Source: Candidatus Blautia stercorigallinarum
GTDB taxonomy: Bacteria > Bacillota > Clostridia > Lachnospirales > Lachnospiraceae
Direction of reading: 5' to 3'
Assembly (NCBI GenBank): GCA_019112785.1
Contig: DXIQ01000038.1
Coordinates: 1-64,000 of the forward strand
DNA length: 64,000 nucleotides
Shown one piece after another: positions 1 through 11,739 of the stretch (the stretch's first letter is position 1; every line of letters begins with the position of its first letter). The translations under genes were made by a program, and so were the position numbers. The notes beneath the pieces are model-generated. The model was not told the DNA's origin. It worked only from the letters and a program-made list of their open reading frames with translations, and searched no databases.

Positions 1-214
<214 letters not shown>

Positions 215-364
215 TGTTTGTCCAGGTCATGATAAACTCTCGCTTATCCAACCTTTTACTGTTTTGGTTCGTTGAACCGTTTTTAAAAATGAATGTAAAA
301 GAATTTTCAGTTCATGTGTTTCACTGTTCAGTTATCAAGGTTCCTGTCTTGCGACAGCCATATT

Positions 365-393
365 AGATTATCACATCTTTTCTGGCTTGTCAA
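365..393 (-). promoter_or_regulatory. rRNA promoter P2 (proximal)
   Basis: On the minus strand, TTGACA (388-393) is separated by exactly 17 nt from TAATCT (365-370). The sequence around it, including the run before the -35, is nearly duplicated at 461-489, so the rRNA operon has tandem sigma-A promoters. This is normal for strong Firmicute rRNA operons. The leader to the 16S 5' end is about 150 nt. Confidence 0.85.
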
Positions 394-460
394 GAACTTT
401 TTTCATTTTCTTGAAAATTTATTTTTTTCAAGATTTTCTGTTCTTTTCGACAGCTTTAAT

Positions 461-489
461 AGATTATCACAAATCTTATCGTTTGTCAA
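461..489 (-). promoter_or_regulatory. rRNA promoter P1 (distal)
   Basis: On the minus strand, TTGACA (484-489) is followed after 17 nt by TAATCT (461-466). It is a near copy of the proximal promoter 96 bp downstream, including the AAAAAAGTTC element just before each -35. It starts about 40 nt after the 3' end of tRNA-Ser, so it belongs to the rRNA operon and not to the tRNA. Confidence 0.85.
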
Positions 490-528
490 GAACTTTTTTC
501 AAGTTTTTTTTAATCTCAAAACTGTCAG

Positions 529-616
529 CGGAGAAAGAGGGATTTGAACCCTCGCACGGCGTGAACCGTCTACACCCTTAGCAGGGGCGCCTCTTCAGCC
601 ACTTGAGTATTTCTCC
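529..616 (-). tRNA. tRNA-Ser (anticodon GCU)
   Basis: The reverse complement folds into an 88-nt class II tRNA. The acceptor GGAGAAA pairs with TTTCTCC, followed by discriminator G. The anticodon stem CGCCC/GGGTG closes the loop CTGCTAA, giving anticodon GCU for Ser codons AGC and AGU. There is a long variable arm, as expected for serine, and a T arm with GGTTCAAATCC. The 3' CCA is not encoded. It lies just upstream of the rRNA promoters in the same direction. Confidence 0.96.
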
Positions 617-709
617 ATTGCCTGAATCATATTAAATAATTCAATTTTTTGCTCTGCATGAGCAATATGTATTATATCTCCATTTATGTCTTTTTGTCAA
701 TTACTTTTT

Positions 710-1408
710 TTAATTTTTTTCATTTTCTTTTATAACTTTTTCAATCCTGCTTTTTACCTCTTGGGCGATCTCTACTGTCTTCATATCTTTATACTCTTCA
801 TATAGAAGGGGTTTCAGAAAATGAACCTGTACATTTACCTTTTCAATGGATTTGGTATCAAAAGATTTATAAGAATCAATAAGAGCCACTGGTACAATAG
901 GACATTTTGCTTTCACTGCAGGTTTAAAGCTTCCCCCTTTAAATTCATGGACATTATTGGGATCCTTTGTCCTGGTCCCTTCTGCAAAGATCAGATAGTT
1001 TCTTCCCGCCTTTACTTCCTTGGTTACCTGAATGATCACCTGCATAGACTGTTTTACATCTTCTCTGTCTATGGCAAATGCTTTCATACATGCAAAAACC
1101 TGCTTCAAGAATGGTATATTCTGGATTTCCTTTTTCATGACAACTGAAAAAGGAGTTGGGCAGGCCTGTATGATCGCGAGCACGTCAAAAAGTCCCTGAT
1201 GATTAGGGAAAAACATAAACCCGTTCTTTTTCGGTATATTTTCTTCCCCATGGACTTCAATATGAATACGTCCTCCGGTGATAGCCCGGTTATCTATAAA
1301 TCTGAGGAGTTTATATCTCTCTTCCTCTGTATATTTTTCTACATGGCTGGCATAATAGCAAAGCTTGCACCAATAATAAGGCACCAACAGGATATTATAT
1401 GCCACCAT
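710..1408 (-). CDS. plsC: 1-acyl-sn-glycerol-3-phosphate acyltransferase (PlsC family)
   Basis: The product should transfer an acyl group to lysophosphatidic acid at the membrane during phospholipid synthesis. Counting from the start chosen here (232 aa), the HX4D catalytic motif is His70-Asp75 in NHQGLFD and the glycerol-phosphate motif is EGTR at 143-146. A hydrophobic N-terminal segment fits membrane attachment. The frame stays open to 1513, but that extension runs through a repeat (1454-1480) and a hairpin arm (1506-1544) and would encode unlikely residues. ATG 1408 is therefore preferred, although its ribosome site (AAGAG) is weak and a GTG at about 1426 is possible. The family is clear; the exact start is not. 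Confidence 0.85.
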   Translation of the reverse strand: MVAYNILLVPYYWCKLCYYASHVEKYTEEERYKLLRFIDNRAITGGRIHIEVHGEENIPKKNGFMFFPNHQGLFDVLAIIQACPTPFSVVMKKEIQNIPFLKQVFACMKAFAIDREDVKQSMQVIIQVTKEVKAGRNYLIFAEGTRTKDPNNVHEFKGGSFKPAVKAKCPIVPVALIDSYKSFDTKSIEKVNVQVHFLKPLLYEEYKDMKTVEIAQEVKSRIEKVIKENEKN

Positions 1409-1453
1409 TAATAAAATTCTCTTCACTTTCCTCTGCTCACTTTCTTCTTTAAT

Positions 1454-1480
1454 TTCCGCAGGCAACAAGCCAGGCAGACA
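1454..1480 (-). repeat. Short dispersed repeat, copy 1
   Basis: This 27-bp segment (core GCAGGCAAC, then GCCAGGCAGACA) recurs with a few changes at 27023-27050. In both places it sits 25-75 bp upstream of a minus-strand start codon and in the same orientation. At the second site it adjoins a larger palindromic repeat, so this may be the edge of a decayed element. Confidence 0.5.
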
Positions 1481-1505
1481 CATCTGATTTTTCCAGGCAA
1501 AAGAA

Positions 1506-1544
1506 GTGTGCATTAAAATATATATCTTTTCTTTTAATGCACAC
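1506..1544 (-). terminator. Inverted repeat, probable terminator after the lipoprotein gene
   Basis: The 13-bp arms GTGTGCATTAAAA (1506-1518) and TTTTAATGCACAC (1532-1544) are perfectly complementary around a 13-nt AT-rich loop. On the minus strand the hairpin follows the lipoprotein stop codon (1572) and is followed by a short T-rich run. It is a plausible but weak intrinsic terminator, and it separates that gene from plsC. Confidence 0.55.
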
Positions 1545-1571
1545 TCCTGACAGAGCCTTGATCAGCTATTT

Positions 1572-2168
1572 TTACGTTTTGCTGACTGACTGGCTGAAAC
1601 GCTTGTCCAGCTCTTCTTCATAAGATGGATTTGCTTTCTGAAATTTCTCAAAGTCCTTCTTATATTTTTTATAGGTATCTGTTCCTGTAAATTTTTTATA
1701 AGCGGCTCTGGAATACTCGCTCATTTCCCCTGTCACATCTTTTGCCGGAACTACAGAATATCTTTTTTCATCCTTGTTCACAAAATAAAAGGACAATACC
1801 GGGCATTCCTGATCTTTCTCTCCATCTTCCGGTTTATAGTCAAACCATACATAGACCAGTTGGCTGTCTCCGCTTTTCCCCAGAGAATCTGATTTTTTGA
1901 AATCTATGCTTTTTGCTTTATAGGCTTTAAAAAGTCTCAGATTATAATCAATTTCTTTCTGGAGCTCTTCCTGTACTTCTTCATTTTCTGACAGACCATA
2001 GCACGTTTTTACATCCTGGATATTCTGTTCCTGATAGGAACGGATCAGAGATCTTACCACAGCTTCAGGAGATTTGGTATTCACCTTTTTTCCCCCGCAG
2101 CCTGTCAGGATAAACATACAGACAGAAACCGTCAAAATAAATATAACCCCTTTTTTTATCGCTATCAT
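1572..2168 (-). CDS. Putative lipoprotein of unknown function
   Basis: This 198-aa protein starts with a lysine-containing n-region, a hydrophobic stretch and the lipobox LTGC (Cys at about 24), so it should be exported and lipid-anchored to the membrane. The rest is soluble and lysine- and glutamate-rich. It has no motif I recognise, but the general look (a short beta-rich domain after 'SPEAVVRSLIRSYQEQN') resembles small DUF4878/NTF2-like lipoproteins. It starts 9 bp after the gyrA stop codon in the same direction and may be read with gyrA. Function unknown. Confidence 0.75.
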   Translation of the reverse strand: MIAIKKGVIFILTVSVCMFILTGCGGKKVNTKSPEAVVRSLIRSYQEQNIQDVKTCYGLSENEEVQEELQKEIDYNLRLFKAYKAKSIDFKKSDSLGKSGDSQLVYVWFDYKPEDGEKDQECPVLSFYFVNKDEKRYSVVPAKDVTGEMSEYSRAAYKKFTGTDTYKKYKKDFEKFQKANPSYEEELDKRFSQSVSKT

Positions 2169-2177
2169 GAAATTAAT

Positions 2178-4667
2178 CTATTCCTCTCCTCTGTCAGAAG
2201 CATCTGCTTCCTGGTTTCCTTCCTCATCTTTATCTCTTACTTTTGCAATACTTGCCACTGTAATATCATCTTTCAGATCCATCAGTTTTACTCCTGATGT
2301 GATCCTTCCCAGAATGGAAATATCTCTACACTCCAGACGGATGATAATTCCTTCTGTAGTGATCAGCATAATTTCATTATCACTGTTTACAGCCTTCACA
2401 CCGATCACATTTCCTGTTTTTTCTGTGATCTTATAGCATTTCACACCTTTTCCGCCTCTGTTCTGACGGGTAAACTCCCCTACAGAGGTACGTTTTCCAA
2501 GGCCTTTTTCTGATACGATCAGAAGGTAATCTCCCTGGCAGGTAAGCTGCATACCGATAACTTCATCCTCTTCCATCAGGTTGATTCCCCTTACACCCAT
2601 GGAAACCCTTCCGGTAACTCTTACATCCGTTTCTTTAAAGCGGATACACTGTCCGAATTTTGTTACCAGTATAATATCTTTCTTATTATCTGTAAACTTC
2701 ACTTCAATAAGTTCGTCATCTTCTCTCAGAGCAATAGCGGCAAGACCTGTCTTTCTCACATTTGCATAATCCTCAATCGGTGTTTTCTTTACAAGTCCGT
2801 TCTTTGTTGCCATAAAGAGGAAGTTCCCCTTCTTAAAGTCATTGATAGGGATCACCGCTGTGATCTTCTCCTCCGGCTGGAGCTGGAGTAGATTGATGAT
2901 AGCGGTTCCTCTGGCCGTTCTGCTGGCCTCCGGGATCTCATATGCCTTTATCCGGTACACCCTTCCTGTACTTGTAAAGAACATGAGATAATGATGAGTT
3001 GTAGTCATCAACAGCTCTTCAATATAATCATCTTCTATGGTGGACATTCCTTTGATTCCCTTTCCGCCTCTGTTCTGGCTGCGGAAATTGTCCACGGTCA
3101 TCCTCTTTATGTAGCCCAGTTTTGTCATGGCTATCACTGTATTTTCCTTGGGGATCAGATCTTCCATGGAAATGTCATACTCGTCATAACCAATGGAAGT
3201 CCTTCTGTCATCACCATATTTTTCTGCGATTTCCAGGATTTCTTCCCGGATCACACGAAGAAGCAGATTTCTGTCGGACAGGATTGCCTTCAGCTCCCTG
3301 ATCTTTACTTCCAGATCGTTAAATTCATTCTGAAGACGTTCTCTCTCCATTCCTGTAAGCTGATACAGACGCATATTTACGATTTCCTGAGCCTGTACAT
3401 CTGTAAAGCCAAAGGTCTCCATTAAGGTATCCTTCGCTTCCTGCCTTGTTTTTGAATTTCGGATGATCTGGATCACCTGGTCGATGACATCCAGAGCTTT
3501 CAGCAAACCGGAAACAATATGAGCTCTGGCTTCCGCCTTATTCAGGTCGTACTGAGTCCTTCTTGTGACCACATCTTCCTGATGTTCCAGATAGTAGTTC
3601 AGCATTTCCAGAAGGCTCATGACTTTAGGCGTATTTCCGACCAGGGCCAGCATGATCACGCCAAAAGTATCCTGAAGCTGTGTATGTTTATAAAGCTGAT
3701 TCAGGATCACATTGGCATTGGCGTCCCTTTTCAGTTCAATACAGATACGCATACCTTCCCTGTTGGAGTGGTCGTTGATAGCGGTGATCCCTTCTACTTT
3801 CTTATCTCTTACCAGCTCTGCGATCTTTTCGATAAGCCTTGCTTTATTGACCATATAAGGCAGCTCTGTGACAATGATCTGTGATTTTCCGTTTGGCATA
3901 GTCTCAATATCTGTCACTGCACGTACCCGGATCTTGCCCCGTCCTGTACGGTAAGCTTCCTCAATTCCTCTGGTTCCCAGGATCGTAGCTCCGGTAGGGA
4001 AATCAGGACCTTTTACGATAGAGAGGATTTCCTCAATAGTAGTCTCTCTGTTTTCCTCGATCTGATTGTCAATGATCTTTACCACTGCGTTAATGATCTC
4101 TCTCAGATTATGAGGAGGGATATTGGTAGCCATACCTACTGCAATACCGGATGTGCCGTTTGCCAGCAGATTTGGATATCTGGCAGGCAGCACGGTAGGT
4201 TCTTTCTCTGTACCATCAAAGTTTGGTACAAAATCTATAGTATTTTTATTGATATCCGCAAGCATTTCCATGGAAATCTTACTCAATCTGGCCTCTGTAT
4301 AACGCATGGCGGCAGCGCCGTCCCCGTCCACAGAACCGAAGTTTCCATGTCCGTCTACCAGAGGATATCTGGTAGACCAGTCCTGTGCCATATTGACCAG
4401 CGCTCCATAGATGGAACTGTCCCCATGAGGATGATATTTACCCATGGTATCACCTACGATACGGGCACATTTTCTATGGGGTTTATCAGGACCGTTATTT
4501 AACTCTATCATAGAATAGAGGATTCTTCTCTGCACCGGCTTTAAGCCGTCTCTTACATCCGGAAGCGCCCTGGAGGCAATAACGCTCATAGCGTATTCAA
4601 TGTAAGATTCCTCCATTTTTTTCTGCAGGTCCACTTCCTGGACTTTGTCAAAAATATTATCTTCCAT
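2178..4667 (-). CDS. gyrA: DNA gyrase subunit A
   Basis: This is the breakage-reunion subunit of gyrase, which introduces negative supercoils with GyrB. The 829-aa length is normal. The active-site tyrosine is Tyr123 in [10 protein letters not shown]. The quinolone region reads [10 protein letters not shown] (80-89 region), with Ser84 present and Gly where E. coli has Asp87. The GyrA box QNRGGKG occurs near residue 535 and a second near-copy lies further on in the C-terminal beta-pinwheel. The acidic tail ends in [14 protein letters not shown]. It lies 27 bp downstream of gyrB and has an AGGAGAA ribosome site. Confidence 0.98.
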   Translation of the reverse strand: MEDNIFDKVQEVDLQKKMEESYIEYAMSVIASRALPDVRDGLKPVQRRILYSMIELNNGPDKPHRKCARIVGDTMGKYHPHGDSSIYGALVNMAQDWSTRYPLVDGHGNFGSVDGDGAAAMRYTEARLSKISMEMLADINKNTIDFVPNFDGTEKEPTVLPARYPNLLANGTSGIAVGMATNIPPHNLREIINAVVKIIDNQIEENRETTIEEILSIVKGPDFPTGATILGTRGIEEAYRTGRGKIRVRAVTDIETMPNGKSQIIVTELPYMVNKARLIEKIAELVRDKKVEGITAINDHSNREGMRICIELKRDANANVILNQLYKHTQLQDTFGVIMLALVGNTPKVMSLLEMLNYYLEHQEDVVTRRTQYDLNKAEARAHIVSGLLKALDVIDQVIQIIRNSKTRQEAKDTLMETFGFTDVQAQEIVNMRLYQLTGMERERLQNEFNDLEVKIRELKAILSDRNLLLRVIREEILEIAEKYGDDRRTSIGYDEYDISMEDLIPKENTVIAMTKLGYIKRMTVDNFRSQNRGGKGIKGMSTIEDDYIEELLMTTTHHYLMFFTSTGRVYRIKAYEIPEASRTARGTAIINLLQLQPEEKITAVIPINDFKKGNFLFMATKNGLVKKTPIEDYANVRKTGLAAIALREDDELIEVKFTDNKKDIILVTKFGQCIRFKETDVRVTGRVSMGVRGINLMEEDEVIGMQLTCQGDYLLIVSEKGLGKRTSVGEFTRQNRGGKGVKCYKITEKTGNVIGVKAVNSDNEIMLITTEGIIIRLECRDISILGRITSGVKLMDLKDDITVASIAKVRDKDEEGNQEADASDRGEE

Positions 4668-4694
4668 CTGGTTTCTCCTTTAGATCCGGATTTC

Positions 4695-6677
<1,983 letters not shown>

Positions 6678-6689
6678 TTATGTAAACTT

Positions 6690-7775
6690 TTAAGAAGGAC
6701 AGTACACTTTCCCGTCAACTACCTTGAATATTTTATTGATATGAAATCTTTTGTCGATAAAATCATCCAGCCCTGTGCAGGTGATCATGGTCTGCACCTG
6801 ACGGATACTGTTTAAAAGATAATTCTGCCGGTTGGAATCCAGTTCGGATAATACATCATCTAAAAGCAGTACCGGCATATCCTTTATCCTTTTTTTCACC
6901 ATATATATTTCTGAAAGTTTCAGAGACAGGGCAGCCGTCCGCTGCTGTCCCTGAGAACCATACTTTCTGATATCCATGCCGTTGATCTTCACCCCCATAT
7001 CGTCTCTGTGGGGACCTGTGGAAGTCATTTTAAAACGGCAGTCTCTTTCCTGATTCTGGGCAAGGGCAGAAAGAAAATCATCTTCTAAAATACTGGGCTC
7101 ATAGATCAACTGGATCTCTTCCTTTCCCCCGGTGATATTACTGTGTATCTCCCGGATGATCCCGTTCATTTCCTCTATAAAATCCCGTCTGCTCCGGATC
7201 ACAGATCTTCCGTAATGGACCAGCTGCTCATCCCAGACTTCCAGAGTGCTCATAAGAGAAGGCTGAAAAGCCAGATCCTTCAGCAGCTTATTTCTCTGAT
7301 TTAAAATATGATTATAATTTGAAAGATCCGAAAGATACAGTTTGTTAAGTTGACATAATTCAAGATCCAGAAATCTTCTCCGCTCTCCCGGCCCGTTTTT
7401 AATGATATTTAAGTCCTCCGGGGAAAAAAATACAAGGTTCAGGATTCCGAAAAGTTCTCCGGCTTTACGTATGGGAACCCCGTCAATGGCAATGCCTTTC
7501 GCTTTATTTTTCTTTAAATGCATGTCAATTTTCCGGGAAATCCCTTCTTTGTTCACAAACATGCGGATATGGGACTCCTCCGCATGAAACCGGATCATTT
7601 CTCTGTCCTTGCTTCCTCTGTGGGATTTTGTCGTTCCGCAGAGATAGACAGCCTCCAGGATATTTGTCTTCCCCTGGGCGTTATCTCCGTAAAAAATATT
7701 GGTTCCCTTATCAAAATTCAAGGACAGAGTCTCGTAATTTCTGTAGTCTTTCAGCTCTATGGATTCAATATACAT
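6690..7775 (-). CDS. recF: DNA replication and repair protein RecF
   Basis: RecF is an SMC-like ATPase that loads RecA at gaps with RecO and RecR. The 361-aa length is normal. Walker A is GDNAQGKTN at about 30-38, the ABC signature is in YGSQGQQRT, and Walker B is VLLLDDVLSELD. It lies between the S4 protein and gyrB on the same strand, the usual place in Firmicutes. The intergenic gap to gyrB is about 70 bp. Confidence 0.97.
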   Translation of the reverse strand: MYIESIELKDYRNYETLSLNFDKGTNIFYGDNAQGKTNILEAVYLCGTTKSHRGSKDREMIRFHAEESHIRMFVNKEGISRKIDMHLKKNKAKGIAIDGVPIRKAGELFGILNLVFFSPEDLNIIKNGPGERRRFLDLELCQLNKLYLSDLSNYNHILNQRNKLLKDLAFQPSLMSTLEVWDEQLVHYGRSVIRSRRDFIEEMNGIIREIHSNITGGKEEIQLIYEPSILEDDFLSALAQNQERDCRFKMTSTGPHRDDMGVKINGMDIRKYGSQGQQRTAALSLKLSEIYMVKKRIKDMPVLLLDDVLSELDSNRQNYLLNSIRQVQTMITCTGLDDFIDKRFHINKIFKVVDGKVYCPS

Positions 7776-7798
7776 AGGTCACCTAACTTCTTCCGGGA

Positions 7799-8008
7799 TC
7801 ATTTCTCGATCCGGATCTCCTCTCCATTATAGGAAATCACATCCCCGTCATAGAGCTTCCGGCCTCTCCTGGTTTCTGTCTCCTGATTGACCTTTACCTC
7901 TCCATCCTGGATCGCAAATTTGGCTTCAACCCCGTCCTCCACCAGATTTGCGGCTTTCAAGGCCTGACCCAGTTTAATATATTCTTCTCTCAATTTGATA
8001 ATTTCCAT
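7799..8008 (-). CDS. yaaA: S4-domain RNA-binding protein (YaaA type)
   Basis: This 69-aa protein consists of a single S4 RNA-binding fold: the helical part 'IKLREEYIKLGQALKAANL' region is followed by the motif VKVNQETETRRGRKLYDGDVI. It has a strong ribosome site (AAGGGGAAAAA before ATG). In B. subtilis yaaA lies between dnaN and recF, as here, and it is thought to act in ribosome assembly. The short distance to recF suggests co-transcription with it. Confidence 0.92.
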   Translation of the reverse strand: MEIIKLREEYIKLGQALKAANLVEDGVEAKFAIQDGEVKVNQETETRRGRKLYDGDVISYNGEEIRIEK

Positions 8009-8084
8009 TTTTTCCCCTTCTTAATCTGTCCCTTAGGGACTGGTTTTGATATTTTTTCTATGGAAAATCCTCCGAAACCCGCAT

Positions 8085-9197
8085 TTATCTTCCTGCAGCA
8101 TTAAAATTTACAGGCAGGATCAGATAAATATACTGCTGCTCGTCATCCCGGATAAAGCACGGAGCTTTGGGGTTCATAAGATAAATACTGATTTCTTCAT
8201 CATCAATAACCTTCAGGGCATCGATCAGGAATTTAGGATTAAAACCGATCATAATATCCTTTCCCTCTTTTTCAATATCAATGTCTTCCTTCATGGAACC
8301 GATCTGAGAATCTATGCTCAGTTCCATCTGTCCGTCTTCAATATTGATGATGATAGGTTTTTTATCGCCCTCTTTTACAAGAAGGGTAGCTCTGTCAATA
8401 CAATCTAAAAATTCTTTTTTATTGATCTTTACTTTTGTCTCGTAATCACTGGAAAGCATCTGGTCGATCTTGAAATATTCCCCTTCGATAAGACGGGATA
8501 CTACCGTGGTATCATCAAACTCAAAAAGGATATGGTTTGCAGAAAGATAAATGTCGACCATATCTTCCAGTTCTCCGGAAAGGATCTTACTGATCTCATT
8601 TAAAGTCTTTCCTGGAACGATCACTTTACGGTCTTCGCAGGGCTCTTTTAAAGGAACGCGGCGGATAGAAATACGGTGTCCGTCCAGAGAGATCACTCTG
8701 AGACGGTTGTCTTCGATCTGAAAAAGCTCCCCGGTCATTAATTTGTTATTCTCATTTAAAGCAATGGAAAAAATTGTCTGCCGGATGATTTCTTTTAAAG
8801 TAAACTGCGAAACCCGTATACATTCATTTTTTTCGATCAAAGGAAGATATGCGAAATCTTCTCCTGACTTTCCGGGAATATTAAATTTTGCTTTTTCACA
8901 GGTAATAGTCGTGTTTAACCGCTCGTCTGTTTCTATAGTAACATCACTGTCAGGAAGTTTCCGGACAATTTCAGAAAAGATCTTTGCGTCCAGGGCAATA
9001 ATACCTTTTTCCAGAACCATTCCCTGGACTCGGGTTTCGATCCCCAATTCCATATCATTAGAGGTAAACTTAATGTCGTTGGTGGAAGCATCGATAAGAA
9101 TACATTCCAGGATAGGCATGGTTGTTTTAGCCGGAACGGCTTTCATAACGATATTTACACTTTTTTGAAGTTCGGCTTTTGAACAGAATAATTTCAT
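8085..9197 (-). CDS. dnaN: DNA polymerase III subunit beta (sliding clamp)
   Basis: This is the ring-shaped processivity clamp, 370 aa from ATG 9197 (MKLFCSKAELQKSVNIVMKA). The three tandem clamp domains and the C-terminal ending YIYLILPVNF are typical. The frame stays open to 9443 through the intergenic DnaA-box region, but that extension is not protein-like. ATG 9197 has AAGGAAG about 6 nt upstream. It lies downstream of dnaA, separated by 275 bp that carry origin elements. Confidence 0.98.
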   Translation of the reverse strand: MKLFCSKAELQKSVNIVMKAVPAKTTMPILECILIDASTNDIKFTSNDMELGIETRVQGMVLEKGIIALDAKIFSEIVRKLPDSDVTIETDERLNTTITCEKAKFNIPGKSGEDFAYLPLIEKNECIRVSQFTLKEIIRQTIFSIALNENNKLMTGELFQIEDNRLRVISLDGHRISIRRVPLKEPCEDRKVIVPGKTLNEISKILSGELEDMVDIYLSANHILFEFDDTTVVSRLIEGEYFKIDQMLSSDYETKVKINKKEFLDCIDRATLLVKEGDKKPIIINIEDGQMELSIDSQIGSMKEDIDIEKEGKDIMIGFNPKFLIDALKVIDDEEISIYLMNPKAPCFIRDDEQQYIYLILPVNFNAAGR

Positions 9198-9219
9198 AAT
9201 GTGAATAACTTCCTTTCTG

Positions 9220-9470
9220 TGGTGGAGTGTATAATATAAAAATAAAAAGATAAAATAATCCGCAGTAGCCGCCGTAGGGGCTGTGAATATGTGTATAAGT
9301 GCCGAAACCCGTGAAAAATACGGCTTTCGGCGTATGGATAACTTTGTGGGTGAAGCTGGAAGTTCATGTGAAAACCCGGTTGATAAAGGTGTGGACAAAA
9401 ATCCGGCTTTTCGGGGAACTTTAACTTTCCACATTAAATTCACATAATATGCACTTTAGGATGTGGATAA
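9220..9470. other. dnaA-dnaN intergenic origin half (DnaA boxes, possible unwinding site)
   Basis: It holds one perfect DnaA box (9462-9470, TGTGGATAA) and three with one mismatch (9290-9298, 9333-9341, 9390-9398). Next to the last of these in the dnaA-to-dnaN direction comes a GC-rich stretch with CTA triplets (about 9261-9280), followed by an almost pure A/T run (9222-9260). This order of boxes, triplets and AT-rich DNA resembles the B. subtilis basal unwinding system with DnaA-trios. The boxes are seen directly; the unwinding role is inferred. Confidence 0.65.
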
Positions 9471-9472
9471 AA

Positions 9473-10834
9473 TTACTGCTTGGAGGGGTTGATCTTCTTC
9501 TTCAGGATATCGATCACTTCACGGGTAGATTCTGAGGTCTCCAGTTCAGCCTCTATTTTGTTGATCCCGTTCATAATAGTAGTATGATCCCTGCCTCCCA
9601 GGTACTGACCGATGATCTTCAGGGTACAGTCGGTCATATGACGGCAGAGGTACATGACGATCTGCCTTGGAAAGGCGATCTGGCTGTTTCTTCTGTTTCC
9701 TATGATATCCGCAGGGGTCAGATCAAAGTGATCGGCCACGATATCAGTGATCAATTCAGGTGTGATCACCCGTTTTTCATTAGGTGAGATGATATCTTTT
9801 AAAACCTTTTCCGCCAGGGCAAGATTGATCTCGCTTTTTTCCAGATTGGCATAGGCCATGATCTTATTTAAAGAGCCTTCCAGCTCACGGATATTGGATT
9901 TTACATTTCTGGCGATATATTCGATCACCTCATTATCAATAGAATATCCGTCCAGTTCTTCTTTCTTCCGCAGGATCGCCATTCGGGTCTCATAGTCCGG
10001 GGAAGAAATATCTACGATCAGTCCCCATTCAAACCGGGAGCGGAGACGGTCTTCCAGGATCTCCATGTCTTTTGGCGGTTTATCTGAGGATATGACGATC
10101 TGCTTTTTCGCTCCGTGAAGAGCATTGAAAGTGTGGAAAAATTCTTCCTGGGTAGACTCCTTTCCGATAATGAACTGGATATCATCGATCAGCAGAACGT
10201 CAATATCCCGGTATTTTTCCCGGAACTTGGACATTGTAGAATTATTTCCGTTTCGGATAGAATCGATCAGTTCATTGGTAAAGGTTTCGCTGGTAACATA
10301 GAGTACCTTGGCATTTGGATTTTTCTGCAGGACAAAATGGGCAATGGAATGCATCAGGTGAGTCTTTCCTAATCCAACGCCTCCGTAGATAAACAGCGGA
10401 TTGTAAGCTTCTCCCGGGGACTCCGCCACGGCAAGAGAGGCTGCATGGGCCATTTTGTTGTTGCTCCCCACCACAAAGGTATCGAAGGTATAACGTGGAT
10501 TAAGTCCTGCTTTTACAATATTTTCATTGAGGGAAGAGTCTTCTTCTTTGACGGTTTCCTGGATCTCATCCTGAATATCCTCAGGGAGAACCAGAGAAAT
10601 CTGATAATTTTTTCCGGTAGCTTCTACAATGGCTACCTGAAGGGGGAGAAGATATCTCTTATTAATATAGTCAACTCCGATAGTGCCGCTTGGAACGATG
10701 ATCGTGACCGTATTTCCCTCGACTTTATATACCTGGAGAGGTTCCAGCCATGTAGTAAAAGCAATGGGAGATAAATCATGCTCCGTCCTTACCATATTTA
10801 AAATTTCCGGCCATTTTTCCTGTATAACGTGCAT
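9473..10834 (-). CDS. dnaA: Chromosomal replication initiator protein DnaA
   Basis: DnaA is the AAA+ initiator that binds the 9-mer boxes on either side of this gene and opens the origin. The product is 453 aa from ATG 10834. Domain I starts WPEILNMVRTEHDLSPIAFT. Walker A is GGVGLGKTHLM, Walker B is VLLIDDIQF, and the DNA-binding signature in domain IV is GGRDHTTIMNGI. ATG 10834 has AGGAG with 7-nt spacing. An in-frame ATG 6 nt upstream is too close to that site, and the frame opens to 10909 without support. Confidence 0.98.
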   Translation of the reverse strand: MHVIQEKWPEILNMVRTEHDLSPIAFTTWLEPLQVYKVEGNTVTIIVPSGTIGVDYINKRYLLPLQVAIVEATGKNYQISLVLPEDIQDEIQETVKEEDSSLNENIVKAGLNPRYTFDTFVVGSNNKMAHAASLAVAESPGEAYNPLFIYGGVGLGKTHLMHSIAHFVLQKNPNAKVLYVTSETFTNELIDSIRNGNNSTMSKFREKYRDIDVLLIDDIQFIIGKESTQEEFFHTFNALHGAKKQIVISSDKPPKDMEILEDRLRSRFEWGLIVDISSPDYETRMAILRKKEELDGYSIDNEVIEYIARNVKSNIRELEGSLNKIMAYANLEKSEINLALAEKVLKDIISPNEKRVITPELITDIVADHFDLTPADIIGNRRNSQIAFPRQIVMYLCRHMTDCTLKIIGQYLGGRDHTTIMNGINKIEAELETSESTREVIDILKKKINPSKQ

Positions 10835-10914
10835 TTTCATTCTCCTAACAAGTATTTTATGCCTCTTTTCACACACAAAAATATATGATTGACTGATCAC
10901 ATCATTCAATCATC

Positions 10915-11416
10915 GGTAAAAAAAAGTATTATTATCTATATATTATAATAAAAAACGGTATTAATCAATGAAAAATTCAAGAAACAAGGATGGGAAAAAG
11001 AAAAAAAGGAATGTGGATAAGTGGATATCCTGATGGTGATATATTTATATAGGAAGGAACAGGAATAAAAAATCCCGGCGGGAACAGGAAAATGTGTATA
11101 AGTGATTATGTGGATAAAGGGGTGTGGATAATGGTGATAAATATTATCTGTAAACCTGTGGAAAAAAGCAAATGTGAAAAATGTGTATAATGTCAAAAAC
11201 AGTATCCACATGTAAAAAAGCCTTGAAAAATAAGGATTTTTGAAAAAATATAGGGAAAGAATGTGTATATATTGCGGAACTTATCCACATCTTATCCACA
11301 ATTTGTGGATAAATTTACGTAAACCTGAAATTGTGAAGAGATATGTGGATAGGAAATGAGGATAACTGCGGATTTCAAAAAGTTACCCACATTATTCTGT
11401 GGATAAATGTGGATAA
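10915..11416. other. Origin of replication (oriC), main DnaA-box cluster
   Basis: Eight perfect TTATCCACA boxes (either orientation) lie at 11012-11020, 11109-11117, 11123-11131, 11281-11289, 11292-11300, 11304-11312, 11398-11406 and 11408-11416, with several one-mismatch boxes between them (for example 11182-11190 and 11202-11210). An A/T-only stretch lies at about 10918-10955 beside the dnaA start. Genes to the left run leftwards and genes to the right mostly rightwards, as expected on both sides of a bidirectional origin. With 9220-9470 this makes a bipartite oriC around dnaA. Confidence 0.93.
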
Positions 11417-11427
11417 CTTTTTTAGAA

Positions 11428-11590
11428 CTATTCAGCCATGCGGCTTAGGGTAAAGAAAAATGACGCAAGCTTGCTTGCAGAAATTTCTCTTTACCCTAAG
11501 TCATATGGCGTTTAGCCATAAGCGAAGATTTAGCTGCATAGCAGCGGAAAAGCAGCGTTGGCTGCGAATCTGAGCTGTATGGCTGAATAG
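11428..11590. repeat. 163-bp palindromic element between oriC and rpmH
   Basis: Perfect 12-bp inverted ends (CTATTCAGCCAT at 11428-11439 and ATGGCTGAATAG at 11579-11590) enclose further paired segments. The clearest is a 12-bp stem CTTAGGGTAAAG/CTTTACCCTAAG at about 11443-11502, followed by smaller GC-rich hairpins around AGCAGC repeats. It has no open reading frame of note. It looks like a miniature inverted-repeat element or a folded RNA. It ends 35 bp before the rpmH -35 box. Confidence 0.7.
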
Positions 11591-11624
11591 TGAAAAATTT
11601 TTGAATAACTTTGACAAGAAATAC

Positions 11625-11653
11625 TTGACGAAATAGGGGTTTGTGAATATAAT
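11625..11653 (+). promoter_or_regulatory. Promoter of rpmH operon
   Basis: TTGACG (11625-11630) and TATAAT (11648-11653) are separated by 17 bp, an almost perfect sigma-A promoter. A second TTGACA lies 14 bp further upstream. The leader to the rpmH start is about 80 nt. Confidence 0.85.
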
Positions 11654-11739
11654 TGAAATGATGTTTTCTATCATGCATAACTAGGAGAGACGTTCAAAAT
11701 TCGGTAAACGTCCATTAATATAAGGGAGGTGCCTTGATT

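Noticed and set aside
1409-1513. N-terminal extension of plsC to 1513
   Set aside because: It runs through a dispersed repeat and a hairpin arm and has no ribosome site; normal family length is reached from 1408.
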